Positions 5,293 to 7,171 of a stretch of DNA of 7,171 nt are shown here, piece by piece. The number at the start of each line of letters is the position of its first letter. Within the stretch, counting starts at the first letter, position 1. A program made the position numbers and the translations under genes. The stretch spans positions 1 through 7,171 of the forward strand of contig PNNM01000055.1 in NCBI GenBank assembly GCA_013824215.1, in the 5' to 3' direction. The DNA comes from Coriobacteriaceae bacterium (GTDB lineage: Bacteria; Actinomycetota; Coriobacteriia; Anaerosomatales; D1FN1-002). A model generated the notes under the pieces. It was not told the DNA's origin. It saw only the letters and a program-made list of their open reading frames with translations, and did no database searches.

Positions 5293-7112
5293 ACGCGCGC
5301 CGGCAGGACCAGGCGGAACGTGGAGCCCGCGCCGGGTTCGCTCTCCACCTCGATGTCTCCGCCGAGCATGCGCGCGAGTTCGCGCGCGATGCTCAGGCCG
5401 AGCCCGGCCCCGGCGGGCTTGCCCGCGTGCTCACCGACCTGCTCGAAGCGGTCGAAGATGTGCTCGAGACGGTCCGGCGGGATCCCGGGGCCGGTGTCGA
5501 CGACCTCGAGGACGCCGTGCCCATCGACGCTGCGGGCGCGCACGGCGATGGAGCCGGCCTCGGTGAACTTCACCGCGTTGCCCACGAGGTTCAGCGCGAT
5601 CTGCCTTACGCGCGTCACGTCGGCCGACACCATGACCGGGGCGTCGCCGTCGGTGCGCAGTGCGAGCCCCTTCTCGTCAGCCTGAGGCCGCAGACGCTGC
5701 ACCGCGTCGGCGGCGACCTCGGCCAGGTCCATCTCGGCGGATTCGAGGCGCAGGCGACCGGCCTCGATGCGGGCGAGGTCGAGGATGTCGTTGATGAGCG
5801 AGAGCAGGTGCTCGCCGGAGCGTTTGATCATCCCGAGCTGGCGTTCCTGCTCCTCGGTCAGATCGCCTGCCGCGCCGCTGAGCATGACCCCCGAGAACCC
5901 GATGACCGAGTTCAGCGGCGTGCGCAGCTCGTGGCTGACGTTCGCGAGGAAGCGGTCCTTGGTGTCCTGCAGCTCCACGAGCCGGACGTTGGCGACCTCG
6001 AGCTCGTTTCGGCGTATCTCCGAGAGCGCACGGGCCTCCTGCAGCTCCGCGAGACGCTTCTCGAGCTGGGCGTTCAGGGCCGCGAGTTCGTGCTCGACGC
6101 GCTTCCGGGCGGTGATGTCGGCGACGAGCACGACCCAGCCGCGCGGCGGTGCCGCCTGCCGGGGCAGGCGCGACATCTGCACGAGGAGGCTGCGGCCCTC
6201 GACGCGCGCCTCGAAGTCGGCGGAGTCTCGCGAGAGCAGCCACGTCCCGCCGAGATCCTCGAGCAGTTCGCCGGCGGGGACCCCCGGCGCCGCATCGGGG
6301 AACAGCTCGCGCGCGTGGTGGTTCGCTTCGGCCACCCGCCTATCCGCGTTCAAGACGAGCACGGCCTCGGATATGTCGTCCACCACGCTGGCCAGCGCCG
6401 AGGGCAGGACATCGATGAAGCCGTAGCGGAACAGTTCGACGGCGAAGGCGACCCCGAGGACCCACAACAGGCCGATGCCGAGGTCCGGGGAGAAGCCGAC
6501 CCGGGGGTTGGCGACGTCCGAGAACAGCCCGCCGAGGAGCGGCACCGCCGCGGCCAGCCCGAAGACGACTGCCTGACGCCGTCCGCCGGACGTGCGGCCG
6601 TTCCACGCGGCGCTGCACAGCACGTAGATCGCCGCGAGGGCGATCGCGTAGCCGACGGCGAGTTCTGCCCAGCCGAGCGGGGTGACATGGCCGGCTATGG
6701 TGGGGTGGACCGACATGCCGGCGGACAGGAGGTGCGACGTCGGGTTCGTTGCGTGCAGCCCCAGCCTCAAGAGCCCGACCGCGGCGAGTGACGCGATCAC
6801 CGCAGGGTGCGGCAGACGCCGCCGGGTGTAGGTGTAGGCGAAGATCAACATCGCCGGCGTCATGAAGGCGTTCGCGGGCTGGTAGATCCAGAAGCCGACC
6901 CACGCCAGGACCTCGCCGTTGGCCGTGCCGAGCCCGATCCCGGTGAGCGCCGAGAAGCGCAGGTAGCAGCCGAACGAGACGAGCGCCATGAGCGCGGCCG
7001 TGACCACGAAGGTCCAGCGCGCGGGGAGCATGCGGCCGGGGGCGAGCGCGGCCGCCAGGGCGAGCAGGATCCCCACCGCGGCTCCGAACAGGTACATGAA
7101 CACGTAGAGCAT
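5289..7112 (-). CDS. Membrane sensor histidine kinase (7TM - PAS - HisKA - HATPase_c)
   Basis: This 607-residue protein should sense a signal at or in the membrane and phosphorylate a response regulator not present here. Residues 1-230 hold about seven hydrophobic helices (near 4-24, 33-53, 68-94, 101-119, 144-168, 180-197 and 208-228), resembling the N-terminal 7TM region of histidine kinases (HisKA_7TM); the ligand is unknown. A PAS domain follows (about 240-336), ending in the VLVADITARKR PAC-like segment, then a coiled coil (about 337-388). The dimerisation/phosphoacceptor motif SHELRTP has H394 (codon 5931-5933). The ATP-binding domain has an N box with N508 and N512, a G1 box DTGPGI (539-544), FDRFEQ (553-558) and a G2 box GAGLGL (568-573). 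There is no receiver domain. The ATG at 7112 is backed by GAGGGGA seven bases upstream. Because it is transcribed against the his cluster, it is a separate transcription unit. Confidence 0.94.
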   Translation of the reverse strand: MLYVFMYLFGAAVGILLALAAALAPGRMLPARWTFVVTAALMALVSFGCYLRFSALTGIGLGTANGEVLAWVGFWIYQPANAFMTPAMLIFAYTYTRRRLPHPAVIASLAAVGLLRLGLHATNPTSHLLSAGMSVHPTIAGHVTPLGWAELAVGYAIALAAIYVLCSAAWNGRTSGGRRQAVVFGLAAAVPLLGGLFSDVANPRVGFSPDLGIGLLWVLGVAFAVELFRYGFIDVLPSALASVVDDISEAVLVLNADRRVAEANHHARELFPDAAPGVPAGELLEDLGGTWLLSRDSADFEARVEGRSLLVQMSRLPRQAAPPRGWVVLVADITARKRVEHELAALNAQLEKRLAELQEARALSEIRRNELEVANVRLVELQDTKDRFLANVSHELRTPLNSVIGFSGVMLSGAAGDLTEEQERQLGMIKRSGEHLLSLINDILDLARIEAGRLRLESAEMDLAEVAADAVQRLRPQADEKGLALRTDGDAPVMVSADVTRVRQIALNLVGNAVKFTEAGSIAVRARSVDGHGVLEVVDTGPGIPPDRLEHIFDRFEQVGEHAGKPAGAGLGLSIARELARMLGGDIEVESEPGAGSTFRLVLPARV

Positions 7113-7119
7113 GGCCCCG

Positions 7120-7126
7120 TCCCCTC
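7120..7126 (-). promoter_or_regulatory. Ribosome binding site of the histidine kinase gene
   Basis: On the minus strand, GAGGGGA lies seven bases before the ATG at 7112. It supports this start over the second in-frame Met five codons downstream. Confidence 0.65.
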
Positions 7127-7140
7127 GTCTCCCTGGGTCG

Positions 7141-7146
7141 AGTGTA
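7141..7146 (-). promoter_or_regulatory. Possible -10 element upstream of the histidine kinase gene
   Basis: On the minus strand, TACACT at 7146-7141 fits the TAnnnT pattern and sits in the only A/T-richer patch of the 59-base upstream region. It would give a short leader of about 20-25 bases. A convincing -35 is not seen: TTGCCG upstream is only 12 bases away, too close for a standard sigma-70-type promoter. This is weak evidence from pattern alone. Confidence 0.25.
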
Positions 7147-7171
7147 TTCCACCGGGCGCGGCAACGTGGAG

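Noticed and set aside
5280..5298. Possible terminator hairpin at the convergent junction
   Set aside because: The stem is only 5 bp with a 9-base loop and no T-rich run on either side; such stems are frequent by chance at this GC content.
5094..6791. 565-codon + strand open frame opposite the histidine kinase
   Set aside because: Composition is that of an antisense GC-rich frame (Arg, Asp, Gly, Val, His). The minus strand carries a full histidine kinase with all boxes.
7148..7164. TTGCCG as a -35 for the kinase promoter (minus strand, 7164-7159)
   Set aside because: The distance to the candidate -10 TACACT is 12 bases instead of 16-18, so the pair does not form a standard promoter.

Overview
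The window is a dense, visibly GC-rich (by eye about 70%) bacterial chromosomal segment. It has almost no intergenic DNA. Its core is the distal part of a histidine biosynthesis operon, in the order hisH (5' end cut off by the window) - hisA - hisF - hisI - hisE, all on the + strand. The GC content, frequent GTG starts, unfused hisI and hisE, and a histidine kinase with a seven-helix membrane sensor all suit a high-GC Gram-positive lineage such as an actinobacterial or Coriobacteriia-like organism. This assignment is inference; no marker in the window settles it.

Positions 1-2619 hold the five his genes. They are joined by 4-base start/stop overlaps (hisH/hisA and hisI/hisE) or gaps of 9-15 bases, and the catalytic residues are intact throughout. 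HisH and HisF form imidazole glycerol phosphate synthase. HisE, HisI and HisA carry out the three preceding steps, from phosphoribosyl-ATP to PRFAR.

Positions 2634-5292 hold two further + strand genes that follow hisE with gaps of 14 and 4 bases, so they are probably on the same transcript. The first encodes a polytopic membrane protein with the fold signature of an M48 (HtpX-like) metalloprotease. Its HExxH zinc motif has become HLLAR and the downstream Glu ligand is also gone, so it looks like a pseudoprotease, with an extra C-terminal multi-helix membrane region. The second encodes a membrane-anchored M28 zinc aminopeptidase-type protein with every metal and catalytic residue in place. A dead membrane protease beside an intact extracytoplasmic one, appended to a biosynthetic operon, is the least ordinary thing here.

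Positions 5289-7112 on the - strand encode a sensor histidine kinase: seven N-terminal membrane helices, PAS, coiled coil, HisKA and HATPase_c. It converges on the M28 gene, and the two stop codons overlap by 4 bases. Its upstream region (7113-7171) carries a good ribosome binding site and a possible -10 element; no response regulator lies inside the window. I found no RNA genes, mobile elements, CRISPR arrays or convincing terminators.
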